Assembly (NCBI GenBank): GCA_002354035.1
Contig: DEKU01000065.1
Span: 1 to 29,347, forward strand
Direction of reading: 5' to 3'
Origin: Bacteroidales bacterium UBA2714
GTDB lineage: Bacteria > Bacteroidota > Bacteroidia > Bacteroidales > P3
DNA length: 29,347 nucleotides
Part shown: positions 18,274 to 24,850 of the stretch, in pieces
How positions within the stretch are numbered: the stretch's first letter is position 1
Layout of the letters: every line of letters starts with the position of its first letter
Notes under the pieces: model-generated
Seen by the model: the letters and a program-made list of their open reading frames with translations, nothing else
Told to the model about the DNA's origin: nothing
Databases searched by the model: none
Made by a program: the position numbers and the translations under genes

Positions 18274-18310
18274 AAAAAACGGTGTTCCCTCTGTCGGGAC
18301 ACCGTTTTTT
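18274..18310. terminator. Copied bidirectional terminator
   Basis: This is an exact copy of the hairpin at 16163-16199, with A/T runs on both sides. It could still end transcription, although no intact gene now runs into it from the left. Confidence 0.75.
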
Positions 18311-18395
18311 CTTTACCAGCCGATTCTCCTTCCCTCTTGAGGGGGGTTGAGGGGTATGGAGGGCCTGGGGACATGCCGACATCCCTTTCCCAAAT

Positions 18396-18427
18396 GGGGG
18401 AGGGCAGCCACTCGGCTGCCCTCCCCC
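18396..18427. repeat. Copied GC-rich palindrome
   Basis: A 14 bp perfect stem, GGGGGAGGGCAGCC with its complement, around ACTC. It is the copy B version of 16281-16316 with one inserted T that shortens the stem. Confidence 0.75.
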
Positions 18428-18455
18428 TTATCATGACTGTCTGTTTTTTTCAATA

Positions 18456-18743
18456 CTACTCCACAATAAGACGCAAACGGTGCGCCTCAGCAGGTACTCT
18501 ATTATTGCCACCTGCAGTTTGTCGCCGAGCCGGTTCGACACTGACAGTGTACAACCCAGCGGGCAGACCGGCAAGGGACAGCCGCGTCTCCCGGCTGTGC
18601 AACGTGCGGCGCATCACCTCGCGCCCTGCGGCATCGTGCAGCGTCATCTGCATCCCCTCCGCAAGCCCTGCCTCACCGCCGTGGACCGTCAACGTCACAT
18701 GGCCGTGGGCGGGATTCGGCGTGAGGGTGAAGGCCATGGCCAC
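18456..18743 (-). pseudogene. Orphan T9SS sorting-domain fragment (copy of 466-residue gene 3' end)
   Basis: About 94 residues are nearly identical to the C-terminal sorting domain of the protein at 16343-17743, differing at only two or three positions. A single inserted base (catgcc to catggcc near 18739) shifts the frame relative to the parent upstream of this point, and the open frame now begins only at a GTG. There is no signal peptide, so the product, if made, could not reach the type IX system. The fragment arose with repeat copy B and is most likely non-functional. Confidence 0.85.
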
Positions 18744-18787
18744 TTTGCACTTCCGCTATGCCCTCTTCTCTCGGCTGGTGATGCGAC

Positions 18788-18880
18788 GTGGCCGACCCAT
18801 GGTATACACGCGATTTTGCAGCCGCATGGGAGGACATCACCGTAGGCTGCCGAGCATTGTTACAAAAAATGGCTGTGTAA
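18788..18880 (+). pseudogene. C-terminal remnant of a second low-molecular-weight tyrosine phosphatase
   Basis: Thirty codons plus TAA read VADPWYTRDFAAAWEDITVG and then CRALLQKMAV. They align residue by residue with the C-terminus of the phosphatase at 7813-8292 (VADPWYTRNFEAAYDDISTG and onward), including the general-acid Asp in DPWY. The P-loop and everything N-terminal is missing and is replaced by repeat copy B. The break lies at gcgacgtg. It sits just upstream of the second aat, mirroring the intact phosphatase-aat pair, so it is a fossil of a duplicated pair. Confidence 0.9.
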
Positions 18881-18910
18881 ACTCCTGAATAAGGCACCTC
18901 GTTAGGCCTA

Positions 18911-18926
18911 CTAACACATTAACACC
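18911..18926. repeat. Short trace of the AATGTGTT-type repeat
   Basis: CTAACACATTAACACC matches the right-hand half-units of the repeats at 4967-5067 and 23479-23602. It lies between the phosphatase remnant and the start of the second aat and may mark where the original ATGA coupling was broken. Confidence 0.45.
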
Positions 18927-18934
18927 TAAACAAA

Positions 18935-19633
18935 TTGATATACGAGTTAGACCCTCATTACCCTGGATTTCCCAATCCTGAAGAGTCGGAGCCCGACGGA
19001 CTGATAGCCATCGGGGGCGACCTGTCGCCCGAACGGCTCATCAATGCCTATTGCTGCGGGATTTTCCCTTGGTACAATGAAGGGGAGCCGATACTGTGGT
19101 GGTCGTTGGACCCCCGCATGGTGCTGCGACCCGACGAATTCCGCTACAGCAAGAGTTTGCGACGCGTAGTGCAGTCAGGCAAGTATGAAGTACGCATCGA
19201 CACCTGCTTTGAGGAGACCATGCGGAGCTGCGGCAATGTGGACCGCACGGCACAAGGACAGACAGGCACTTGGATTACGGAGGCGATGGTTAAGGCCTAC
19301 GTGCTGCTGCACAGGCTGGGGTTAGCCCACTCGTTCGAGACATTTTATGAGGGACGGCTGGTCGGAGGCCTGTACGGGGTGAGCCTGGGGCCTTTCTTCT
19401 TCGGCGAGTCGATGTTCCACACCATGACCGATGCCTCGAAGGTGGCATTTGTGCAGCTGGTGGAGTTCAGCAAAGCACACAACTTCCGTCTTATCGATGC
19501 CCCGCAGGAGACAAAGCATCTGGCCAATCTCGGTGCCCGTCCCATCCCCCGCAGTGAATACCTCATGGAGTTGAACGCCATCAGTGGCGACAACACCCTG
19601 CAAGGCAACTGGGGAGAATATCGAAAAAGTTAA
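18935..19633 (+). CDS. aat: Leucyl/phenylalanyl-tRNA--protein transferase, copy 2 (TTG start)
   Basis: The product has 232 residues and all the Aat blocks seen in copy 1: EPDGLIAIGGDLSPERL, AYCCGIFPWY, WWSLDPRMVL, GTWITEAM, HSFETF, GGLYGVSLG, FFFGESMFH and GARPIPRS. It is about three-quarters identical to copy 1 by eye, so the duplication is old, or one copy was acquired from a relative. The homologous start codon is TTG rather than ATG. An in-frame stop at 18920 rules out any upstream start, and the next ATG would remove the first ~60 residues. The reading frame is intact, so the enzyme may still be active at reduced expression. It has lost its upstream phosphatase partner and may depend on a new promoter. 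Confidence 0.9.
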   Translation: MIYELDPHYPGFPNPEESEPDGLIAIGGDLSPERLINAYCCGIFPWYNEGEPILWWSLDPRMVLRPDEFRYSKSLRRVVQSGKYEVRIDTCFEETMRSCGNVDRTAQGQTGTWITEAMVKAYVLLHRLGLAHSFETFYEGRLVGGLYGVSLGPFFFGESMFHTMTDASKVAFVQLVEFSKAHNFRLIDAPQETKHLANLGARPIPRSEYLMELNAISGDNTLQGNWGEYRKS

Positions 19634-19671
19634 TGATGTTTAAAACGATTCAAGGAATAGAAAAAAAGATG

Positions 19672-19679
19672 TATCTTTG
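19672..19679 (+). promoter_or_regulatory. Putative -7 box of the Cys-rich peptide/thioredoxin cassette
   Basis: TATCTTTG matches TAnnTTTG, about 60 nt before an ATG at 19739. That ATG opens only a 10-codon frame (MNLQKTLMTL, stop at 19769). The Cys-rich reading frame follows shifted by one base, so this ATG was probably the original start of the peptide gene. Confidence 0.55.
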
Positions 19680-19817
19680 CACACTGAAATCAAGTACTTT
19701 TTTAAACTAATCATTTATTATTCAAAAAATTAAAAAACATGAACCTTCAAAAAACGCTAATGACACTATAAATACATTACAGCACTACCTGGACAGGAGG
19801 GATGTACATGGACTTTT

Positions 19818-20057
19818 GTGACTTGTAAGGGGACAAATTGTTTTGCCAACCAAGAACACACAGAAAGTGGATGCAAAAGGGATGGAAAAAACCGCACTCC
19901 TTGTATTAATTCTGACGGAACATGTGAACGAACAGAGACTCCTGCCATGCAGGCCATCGCAACTGCTATTGGTACAATTGCCTCCGCTATCATCACCGCA
20001 ATTGCAGGCTCAACAAAAAAGAAACAAACACTGATGTTATTTTCCAACAAATCATGA
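19818..20057 (+). CDS. Small six-cysteine peptide with hydrophobic C-terminal segment
   Basis: The open frame runs from 19764 to 20057. The first usable conventional start is GTG at 19818, but the Cys-rich part already begins at about 19800 (GCTWTFVTC). Counting from there it has six Cys, in GCTWTFVTCKGTNCF, SGCKRDG, TPCINSDG and TCERTE. Then comes a hydrophobic stretch, AMQAIATAIGTIASAIITAI, followed by KKK. This loosely recalls NVEALA-type peptides of Bacteroidetes, where a short leader ends in a (N)xxALAxxE-like motif before Cys-rich sequence. Here ITALPGQEG precedes the first Cys. That is a resemblance, not an assignment. The likely ancestral ATG (19739) is one base out of frame, so the gene is frameshifted, uses an unusual start, or is decaying. 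Its stop overlaps the next ATG as ATGA, indicating co-translation. Confidence 0.5.
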   Translation: MTCKGTNCFANQEHTESGCKRDGKNRTPCINSDGTCERTETPAMQAIATAIGTIASAIITAIAGSTKKKQTLMLFSNKS

Positions 20058-21325
20058 AATTAAATCACCTTTCAACAGTATTGCCTTCGACACGGAAGGC
20101 AATCCTATTTCTCGTCTTGCTGGGTGGAGTTTTTTATACATCTGCCCAAACATCTTCCCGCAGCAATCGCAAAGGATGGCTGAAAGCCACCGTGTTTTGG
20201 CAAACAGAAATACGACAACCTTTTCAAGTCAACCCAGCTTTCACTCTGTATTACTCCCATACACCTCTCAATACAACAGATGGCATTAACAAATCTGACT
20301 GGAAAATCGTAAGAATCAATGATTCAGTATATGTCAAAGATGTCAGTGTCGAGTACCTGATGAGCGGAAACAACCTCGTCTGTGTGGATTCTATCGATAG
20401 AAACTACATAGAAAGTGAACGCGGCGCAAGTTTCTATGACGATTTCTATAGCCAGGTATTCCAAGGCAATTTAGAGAATATTAAGAACCTCATCTTCCCA
20501 AACAACAAACCACAAAATGCCACAGCATTCAGATACATCTACGACACCACAATAAACGACATTGCATACAAGATACTGCAAAGGATAAGCCTGAAATACT
20601 TTTACAACCAAGAGACAAAAAAGTTTGACATACCTAACGAACTGCAGATAGATTATTACTACAACACCGCATCCAAAAGGCTTGAGTATATCAAAGAAAC
20701 ACCCACCTCACGGAAAAGGAACCGTGCATGGCCTGAGGAATATTATGTAAACTACTATTTTGATGCCGACACAACAGGATGGTACACAACGTTTGACCGC
20801 TCCAGTCCAAGGTATGCCCCATACTCACAAGGAACCGACTCGGAGCCTGTCGGGTACAGCTCGCTATCCATGCAAGGGAATGAGAGTCTGACGGACAGTG
20901 TGAAGAAATTCCCTATCGTCTCACTCTCCAACGACACCACCAATATAGCGAAACAAGACGGCTGGATATTGCTTGACTTCTGGTTCTCAGGATGCACAGG
21001 ATGCATCAAATGGTTTCACACATTGGGCAAAGAGAAAGAGACGTTGGGATATAGGATACTTGAACAGAATGGGATCAAAATCATGTGCATCAACTGTCTG
21101 TCGGACAATGTCAACTACCTTAGCCAGAAAGCAAATGACAGCAGGAGCCAAATACCCGACATCATGTATCATGCCAAAGGGATAGGCAAGATACTCGACA
21201 TGCATGTGATGCCACAATACTACCTTATTTCTCCCGACAAGCAGATAGTTTACAAATCCCATGACCTTGGAGACTATTCTGAACTGCTACAGGCCAAAAC
21301 AGAATATGAAAAGAAACTACAATGA
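20054..21325 (+). CDS. Secreted TlpA-like thioredoxin-fold protein, 423 aa
   Basis: An N-terminal hydrophobic segment (KAILFLVLLGGVFYTSAQ) after a basic region acts as a signal peptide, with no lipobox. Residues ~40-290 are a poorly conserved domain rich in Tyr and Asn, as in many Bacteroidetes TlpA-family proteins with an N-terminal DUF. The C-terminal ~130 residues have a thioredoxin fold: DGWILLDFWFSGC with active-site C314-T-G-C317, later MCINCLSDN, and a cis-Pro region at HVMPQYYLISPD. The usual Trp before the first Cys is replaced by Gly. The protein should reduce or shuffle thiols in the periplasm. The ATGA overlap with the Cys-rich peptide upstream makes that peptide a candidate substrate, which is inference. 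AT content is clearly higher than in aat or metK, suggesting acquisition by transfer. Confidence 0.85.
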   Translation: MKLNHLSTVLPSTRKAILFLVLLGGVFYTSAQTSSRSNRKGWLKATVFWQTEIRQPFQVNPAFTLYYSHTPLNTTDGINKSDWKIVRINDSVYVKDVSVEYLMSGNNLVCVDSIDRNYIESERGASFYDDFYSQVFQGNLENIKNLIFPNNKPQNATAFRYIYDTTINDIAYKILQRISLKYFYNQETKKFDIPNELQIDYYYNTASKRLEYIKETPTSRKRNRAWPEEYYVNYYFDADTTGWYTTFDRSSPRYAPYSQGTDSEPVGYSSLSMQGNESLTDSVKKFPIVSLSNDTTNIAKQDGWILLDFWFSGCTGCIKWFHTLGKEKETLGYRILEQNGIKIMCINCLSDNVNYLSQKANDSRSQIPDIMYHAKGIGKILDMHVMPQYYLISPDKQIVYKSHDLGDYSELLQAKTEYEKKLQ

Positions 21326-21346
21326 ATAATATATCTATCATTTCCA

Positions 21347-21643
21347 TTGGGGAAAGGTGATACATGTATCTTTCAATACAAAAACACGGGACTTGCACCG
21401 CTTATTGTCTCTGAAGTCAAAGCCTCATGTGGATGCACTTCACCTATTTGGAGCAGTAAACCATTATTGCCCGGACGATGGGGAAACAAAAAAATAGTAT
21501 ACTATGGACACCAAAAAGGACATTTCAGAAAAACAATTGTGGTTAGGTCTAATGCAGAAAACGCGCCAAACACCATTCTACAGATTCAAGGATTTATCAT
21601 AGACCGAGACCTCTCCCCCCAAAAAGGCACTAAGTATAAATAA
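21347..21643 (+). CDS. Truncated DUF1573-domain protein
   Basis: The segment reads GDTCIFQYKNTGLAPLIVSE, then VKASCGCTSPIWSSKPLLPG and a C-terminal HFRKTIVVRSNA. This is the standard core of DUF1573, an Ig-like/MSP-like domain common in secreted Bacteroidetes proteins, with the hallmark ASCGCT. Normal members carry a signal peptide or lipoprotein signal, which is absent here. The frame begins directly after the TGA of the thioredoxin-fold gene, in the same frame. The first usual start is TTG at 21347. An ATG overlapping that TGA (21322) opens another frame that stops after 12 codons. The N-terminus has therefore been lost or frameshifted. Function is unknown, and the domain often accompanies TlpA-like proteins. 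Confidence 0.65.
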   Translation: MGKGDTCIFQYKNTGLAPLIVSEVKASCGCTSPIWSSKPLLPGRWGNKKIVYYGHQKGHFRKTIVVRSNAENAPNTILQIQGFIIDRDLSPQKGTKYK

Positions 21644-21663
21644 ACGTAGGTGGCAATAAAAAA

Positions 21664-21701
21664 ACAGTGGGAGCCAAACTATGGCTCCCACTGTTTTTTT
21701 A
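21664..21701. terminator. Strong bidirectional Rho-independent terminator
   Basis: ACAGTGGGAGCCA (21664-21676) pairs perfectly with TGGCTCCCACTGT (21682-21694) around AACTA. A runs precede it and T runs follow it. It serves both the plus-strand peptide/thioredoxin/DUF1573 cassette and the minus-strand nitroreductase gene. Confidence 0.95.
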
Positions 21702-21708
21702 TTGTGTG

Positions 21709-22347
21709 TTACCACTTGCCGTAATGGATGCGGGAGGGGTCCCACTTGTCTTTTGGCTGCTCGTCGCCGGCGGGGTAGCCGATCGGCACCACGCTGTATG
21801 GCACCACAGTGGCGGGAAGTCCGAGGGCTTGCTTTACAGGTGCCATACGGTCGACGTAGGGATAGCATGCTGTCCAGCAAGCCCCCAAACCGTGAGCCTC
21901 GGCAGCGAGGAGCAGGTTCTCGGTGACGGCACCCATGTCGTCACGCCAGATGCCGTTGGGCTGCTGCACCGCAGGGGCATCGGGATTTTCGCGCGGAGGA
22001 CGCACCACGGTGGTGTCAGCACAAAGCACCACGACAGCTGCCGACTGCTTGTACATGGAAAGATTGAAGTTGTCGCCGAAAATCTCATCGTAGCGGCTTG
22101 TGTCGTTCAACACCACAAAGCTCCACGGCTGGATGTTTCTGCCCGAAGGGGCTGCCATGGCGGCACGCAGCAGGTTCTCCATGACTGAGGCGGGAATGGT
22201 GTCGCCGGTGTAGGAACGCACGCTTTTACGGTTGAGGATGTTTGTCATGACTACCTCGGCAGGGTCTGGAGCGACGGGCTGCGGCTCGGTGTGACAAGCT
22301 GCAGCCAAGAGGGTGGCAGCGGCCAACGAAAGGATTGTCTTCTTCAT
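21709..22347 (-). CDS. Nitroreductase-family protein, predicted lipoprotein or exported
   Basis: The first 18 residues, MKKTILSLAAATLLAAAC, form a signal sequence ending in a probable lipobox with C18. The remaining ~190 residues are a nitroreductase-like flavin fold. They include RKSVRSYTGDTIP, LLRAAMAAPSGRNIQPWSF (the FMN-binding region) and GAVTENLLLAAEAHGLGACW, ending with the family's IGYP segment. Family members use FMN and NAD(P)H to reduce nitro compounds, quinones or flavins. A membrane-anchored periplasmic member is common in Bacteroidetes, but its electron donor is not known. The gene lies 27 bp after pdxJ on the same strand and is probably co-transcribed with it. Linking it to PdxJ function would be speculation. 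Confidence 0.88.
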   Translation of the reverse strand: MKKTILSLAAATLLAAACHTEPQPVAPDPAEVVMTNILNRKSVRSYTGDTIPASVMENLLRAAMAAPSGRNIQPWSFVVLNDTSRYDEIFGDNFNLSMYKQSAAVVVLCADTTVVRPPRENPDAPAVQQPNGIWRDDMGAVTENLLLAAEAHGLGACWTACYPYVDRMAPVKQALGLPATVVPYSVVPIGYPAGDEQPKDKWDPSRIHYGKW

Positions 22348-22374
22348 AGCAGGGATATTGTCTGATTACTATTT

Positions 22375-23088
22375 CTAACTGAGACACTGCAAATAGCGAT
22401 GTATAGTTTCCTCGATGCCGAGATAGAGGGCGTCGCTGATGAGGGCGTGGCCGATGGAGACTTCATCGAGCCAGGGTATCTGCTGGTGGAATAAGCTCAG
22501 GTTGTGCAACGAGAGGTCGTGCCCTGCATTGAGCCCCAGACCGCACTCCCGCGCCACGGTGGCAGCCTCAACGTAAGGGGCGATGGCCTTGGCGGGATCG
22601 GCAGCATAGTGGCTTGCGTAGGCCTCGGTGTATAGCTCCACCCGGTCGGTGCCCGTTCTGGCGGCCATCTCTATCATCTGCGGCACAGGGTCGATAAAAA
22701 TGCTGACACGTATGCCACAGGCTTTGAACTCGGCCACCACCTCTTGCAGAAAGGACTGGTGCCGCACGGTGTCCCACCCCGCATTGCTGGTCAGCACGTT
22801 CTCGGCGTCAGGCACAAGGGTGACCTGTGCAGGTTTTATCTCCTTGACAAGCTCCACAAATCGGGTCACGGGGTTCCCCTCAATGTTGAACTCGGTGGTG
22901 AGAACGGGTTTCAGGTCATGCACATCCTTGTAGCGGATATGCCGCTCGTCAGGACGGGGATGGACGGTGATGCCTTGCGCTCCGAACCGTTCGCAGTCCA
23001 GCGCAAACTGCACCACGTCCGGCACGTTGCCCCCGCGCGCATTGCGCAGCGTGGCAACCTTGTTGATGTTTACACTTAATGTTGTCAT
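22375..23088 (-). CDS. pdxJ: Pyridoxine 5'-phosphate synthase
   Basis: PdxJ condenses 1-deoxy-D-xylulose 5-phosphate with 3-amino-1-hydroxyacetone phosphate (made by PdxA) to pyridoxine 5'-phosphate, the ring-closing step of DXP-dependent vitamin B6 synthesis in the cytosol. The 237-residue length is typical. Visible signatures are LSVNINKVATLRNARGG, HPRPDERHI with H43, R45 and H50, TEFNIEG with E70, the phosphate-binding GLNAGHDLSL, and SIGHALISDALYLG at the end of the TIM barrel. The spacing of H43, R45, H50 and E70 agrees with the known catalytic residues, offset by two from E. coli. It lies in a minus-strand run after metK and the DUF4491 gene and before the nitroreductase-like gene. No other B6 genes are in view. 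Confidence 0.97.
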   Translation of the reverse strand: MTTLSVNINKVATLRNARGGNVPDVVQFALDCERFGAQGITVHPRPDERHIRYKDVHDLKPVLTTEFNIEGNPVTRFVELVKEIKPAQVTLVPDAENVLTSNAGWDTVRHQSFLQEVVAEFKACGIRVSIFIDPVPQMIEMAARTGTDRVELYTEAYASHYAADPAKAIAPYVEAATVARECGLGLNAGHDLSLHNLSLFHQQIPWLDEVSIGHALISDALYLGIEETIHRYLQCLS

Positions 23089-23175
23089 GTTTTTATGGTG
23101 ATTTTGTATTGTGTTTGTTTCTTCTCGGGCGGTTTCCTGATTTCCTGAGCCTTCGGGTCCGAAGGGTGGGGAGGC

Positions 23176-23463
23176 TCAGTCGTTCCGTTTGGGGTTGCGC
23201 GGAAACCATCCTTTCTCCACACGCTTGCGCTGCTTGAACAGCTCAATGATGGACCACAGGCTGGAGAATCCCGCCACGCCCAACAGCGCGGCAAGCACCA
23301 CCCCGCCGGCAAACAGCGAAGCCACCACGCATCCTATACCAAACAGCAAAAACAGCCACCAGCAGCGCACGCCCCAGTAGTATTCAGCTTTGATCACGAT
23401 GGGATGGAACACACCAATGCAGAGGAACGCAGCCGCACCAATAAGGATTCCTGTTATATTCAT
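23176..23463 (-). CDS. Small DUF4491-family membrane protein
   Basis: The 95-residue protein has about three hydrophobic segments (ITGILIGAAAFLCIGVF, WWLFLLFGIGCVVASLF and VVLAALLGVAGFSSLWSI). Its HPIVIKAEYYWG motif and C-terminal basic tail ERVEKG-WFPRNPKR-like ending (KRVEKGWFPRNPKR) recall DUF4491, a family of inner-membrane proteins found in Bacteroidetes and some Firmicutes. No function is established for the family. The gene lies between metK and pdxJ on the same strand. An AATGTGTT-type repeat separates it from metK, so co-transcription with metK is uncertain. Only 87 bp separate it from pdxJ. Confidence 0.85.
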   Translation of the reverse strand: MNITGILIGAAAFLCIGVFHPIVIKAEYYWGVRCWWLFLLFGIGCVVASLFAGGVVLAALLGVAGFSSLWSIIELFKQRKRVEKGWFPRNPKRND

Positions 23464-23478
23464 AGATGCTATAATATT

Positions 23479-23602
23479 TGAATGTGGGAATGTGTTAATT
23501 CGTTAATGTGTCAATGTGTTAATGTGTTGGTCTTTTGATTGCGTCAGCCACTCCCACATTAACACATTCCCACATTCCCAAATTCACGAATTAACACATT
23601 CC
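23479..23602. repeat. AATGTGTT-type inverted intergenic repeat, copy 2
   Basis: AATGTG(GG/TT) units run on one side, then a core GTCTTTTGATTGCGTCAGCCA, one or two bases different per ten from the core at 4967-5067 (GTCTTTTGGCTGCGCCAGCCA). The complementary AACACATT/CACATTCCC units follow on the other side. The right end reaches into the metK stop region: the last codons GGA-ATG-TGT-TAA of metK are themselves an AATGTGTTAA unit. Confidence 0.75.
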
Positions 23603-24850
23603 AAAGGCCTCTTTTATCCGGTCCACATAGTCGAGTTTCTCCCAGGCAAAGAAGTCAACCGTTTTGGTGTATTCCTTGCCCTGGTGGTCGAACATGGTGA
23701 CTTCGGCGCTGTAGGGGTCGCGCCCCATGTGGCCGTAGGCTGCCGTGGGGGCGTAGATGGGATTTTTCAACCCGAAGCGCTCAATGATGGCGAAGGGTCG
23801 GAGGTCGAAGAGCTGTTGCAGGCGCTGGGCTATCTCGCCGTCGGTCATGTCGACATGCGCCGTACCGTAAGTGTTGACATAAAGGCCCACCGGCTGCGCC
23901 ACCCCGATGGCGTATGCCACCTGCACCAAAGCCTCGTCGCAAAGGCCAGCGGCCACCATGTTCTTGGCCATGTGGCGTGTGGCGTAAGCCGCCGAGCGGT
24001 CCACCTTCGAAGGGTCTTTGCCACTGAACGCACCGCCGCCATGGGCTCCACGGCCACCATAGGTGTCCACAATGATTTTGCGTCCCGTCAGGCCAGTGTC
24101 GCCGTGAGGACCACCGATGACAAACTTGCCCGTGGGGTTGACAAACAGCTTGTAGTCGCCAGCGGCAAAGAGCGAGCGGTTTGCCTCGCTCAGCCGTGCC
24201 AGCACGCGGGGGATAAGAATCTCCTCCACATCCTTGCGGATGCGGGACAGCATGGCTGCCTCCTCGTCGAAATCATCATGCTGGGTCGAAACCACAACGG
24301 CCTCTATGCGCTCCGGCTTGCCATTATCGGCATACTGCACCGTTATCTGGCTCTTGGCATCCGGACGCAGATACTTCATCTGCTCGCCCTCCTTGCGGAT
24401 GCGGGTCAGCTCCTGTAGGAAGATGTGTGCCAGCGTGATGGGCAGCGGCATCAGCTCTGGGGTCTCGTTGCAGGCATAGCCAAACATCATGCCCTGGTCG
24501 CCGGCCCCCTGCTCCTCGGCCGTGGCGCGGTCCACACCCTGATTGATGTCCGCGCTCTGCCCGTGGATGGTGGACAGCACACCGCACGAGTTGGCCTCGA
24601 ACATATACTCACCCTTGGTGTAGCCGATGCGGCGTATCACCTCGCGCACCTTGTCCTGAATCTCCACATACCCGTCGCACGTCACCTCGCCGCTCACCAC
24701 CACCAGCCCGGTGGTCACCAACGTCTCGCAAGCCACATGGCTCTCGGGGTCGTGACGCAGGAACTCGTCCAACAAACTATCTGAAATCTGGTCGGCAACC
24801 TTGTCGGGATGCCCCTCACTAACCGACTCTGAAGTGAAAAAATAACTCAT
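23591..24850 (-). CDS. metK: S-adenosylmethionine synthetase
   Basis: MetK makes S-adenosylmethionine from methionine and ATP in the cytosol. The ATG at 24850 gives MSYFFTSESVSEGHPDKVAD with the conserved EGHPDK near the start. An in-frame extension to 24973 has no family similarity and is rejected. Other hallmarks are GAGDQGMMFGYACNE, the P-loop-like GGAFSGKDPSKVDRSAAYA, DTYGG.GAHGGG and the C-terminal GHMGRD. Length is 419 residues, within the usual range of the Bacteroidetes enzyme. It has its own promoter at 25004-25033 and a ~145 nt leader, in which I see no recognised SAM riboswitch. The last codons overlap an AATGTGTT-type repeat, so the C-terminal GMC may derive from the repeat. Confidence 0.97.
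   Translation of the reverse strand: MSYFFTSESVSEGHPDKVADQISDSLLDEFLRHDPESHVACETLVTTGLVVVSGEVTCDGYVEIQDKVREVIRRIGYTKGEYMFEANSCGVLSTIHGQSADINQGVDRATAEEQGAGDQGMMFGYACNETPELMPLPITLAHIFLQELTRIRKEGEQMKYLRPDAKSQITVQYADNGKPERIEAVVVSTQHDDFDEEAAMLSRIRKDVEEILIPRVLARLSEANRSLFAAGDYKLFVNPTGKFVIGGPHGDTGLTGRKIIVDTYGGRGAHGGGAFSGKDPSKVDRSAAYATRHMAKNMVAAGLCDEALVQVAYAIGVAQPVGLYVNTYGTAHVDMTDGEIAQRLQQLFDLRPFAIIERFGLKNPIYAPTAAYGHMGRDPYSAEVTMFDHQGKEYTKTVDFFAWEKLDYVDRIKEAFGMC

Larger units (their letters stand above)
18241..18790. repeat. Long direct repeat, copy B (displaced copy)
   Basis: This is the copy of 16130-16676. Its left edge starts at the codons for the last residues and stop of the adhesin gene (gattgtgaaatag), but what precedes it is unrelated to the adhesin. 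Its right edge stops at gcgacgtg (18783-18790), which is also present at the matching position in the phosphatase gene. Identity with copy A ends exactly there. Confidence 0.93.

Noticed and set aside
16130..18790. Composite transposon or IS flanked by the long direct repeats A and B
   Set aside because: The DNA between the copies holds only the rest of the T9SS cargo gene and a small ORF. There is no transposase, no terminal inverted repeats and no target duplication, so copied gene ends explain it better.
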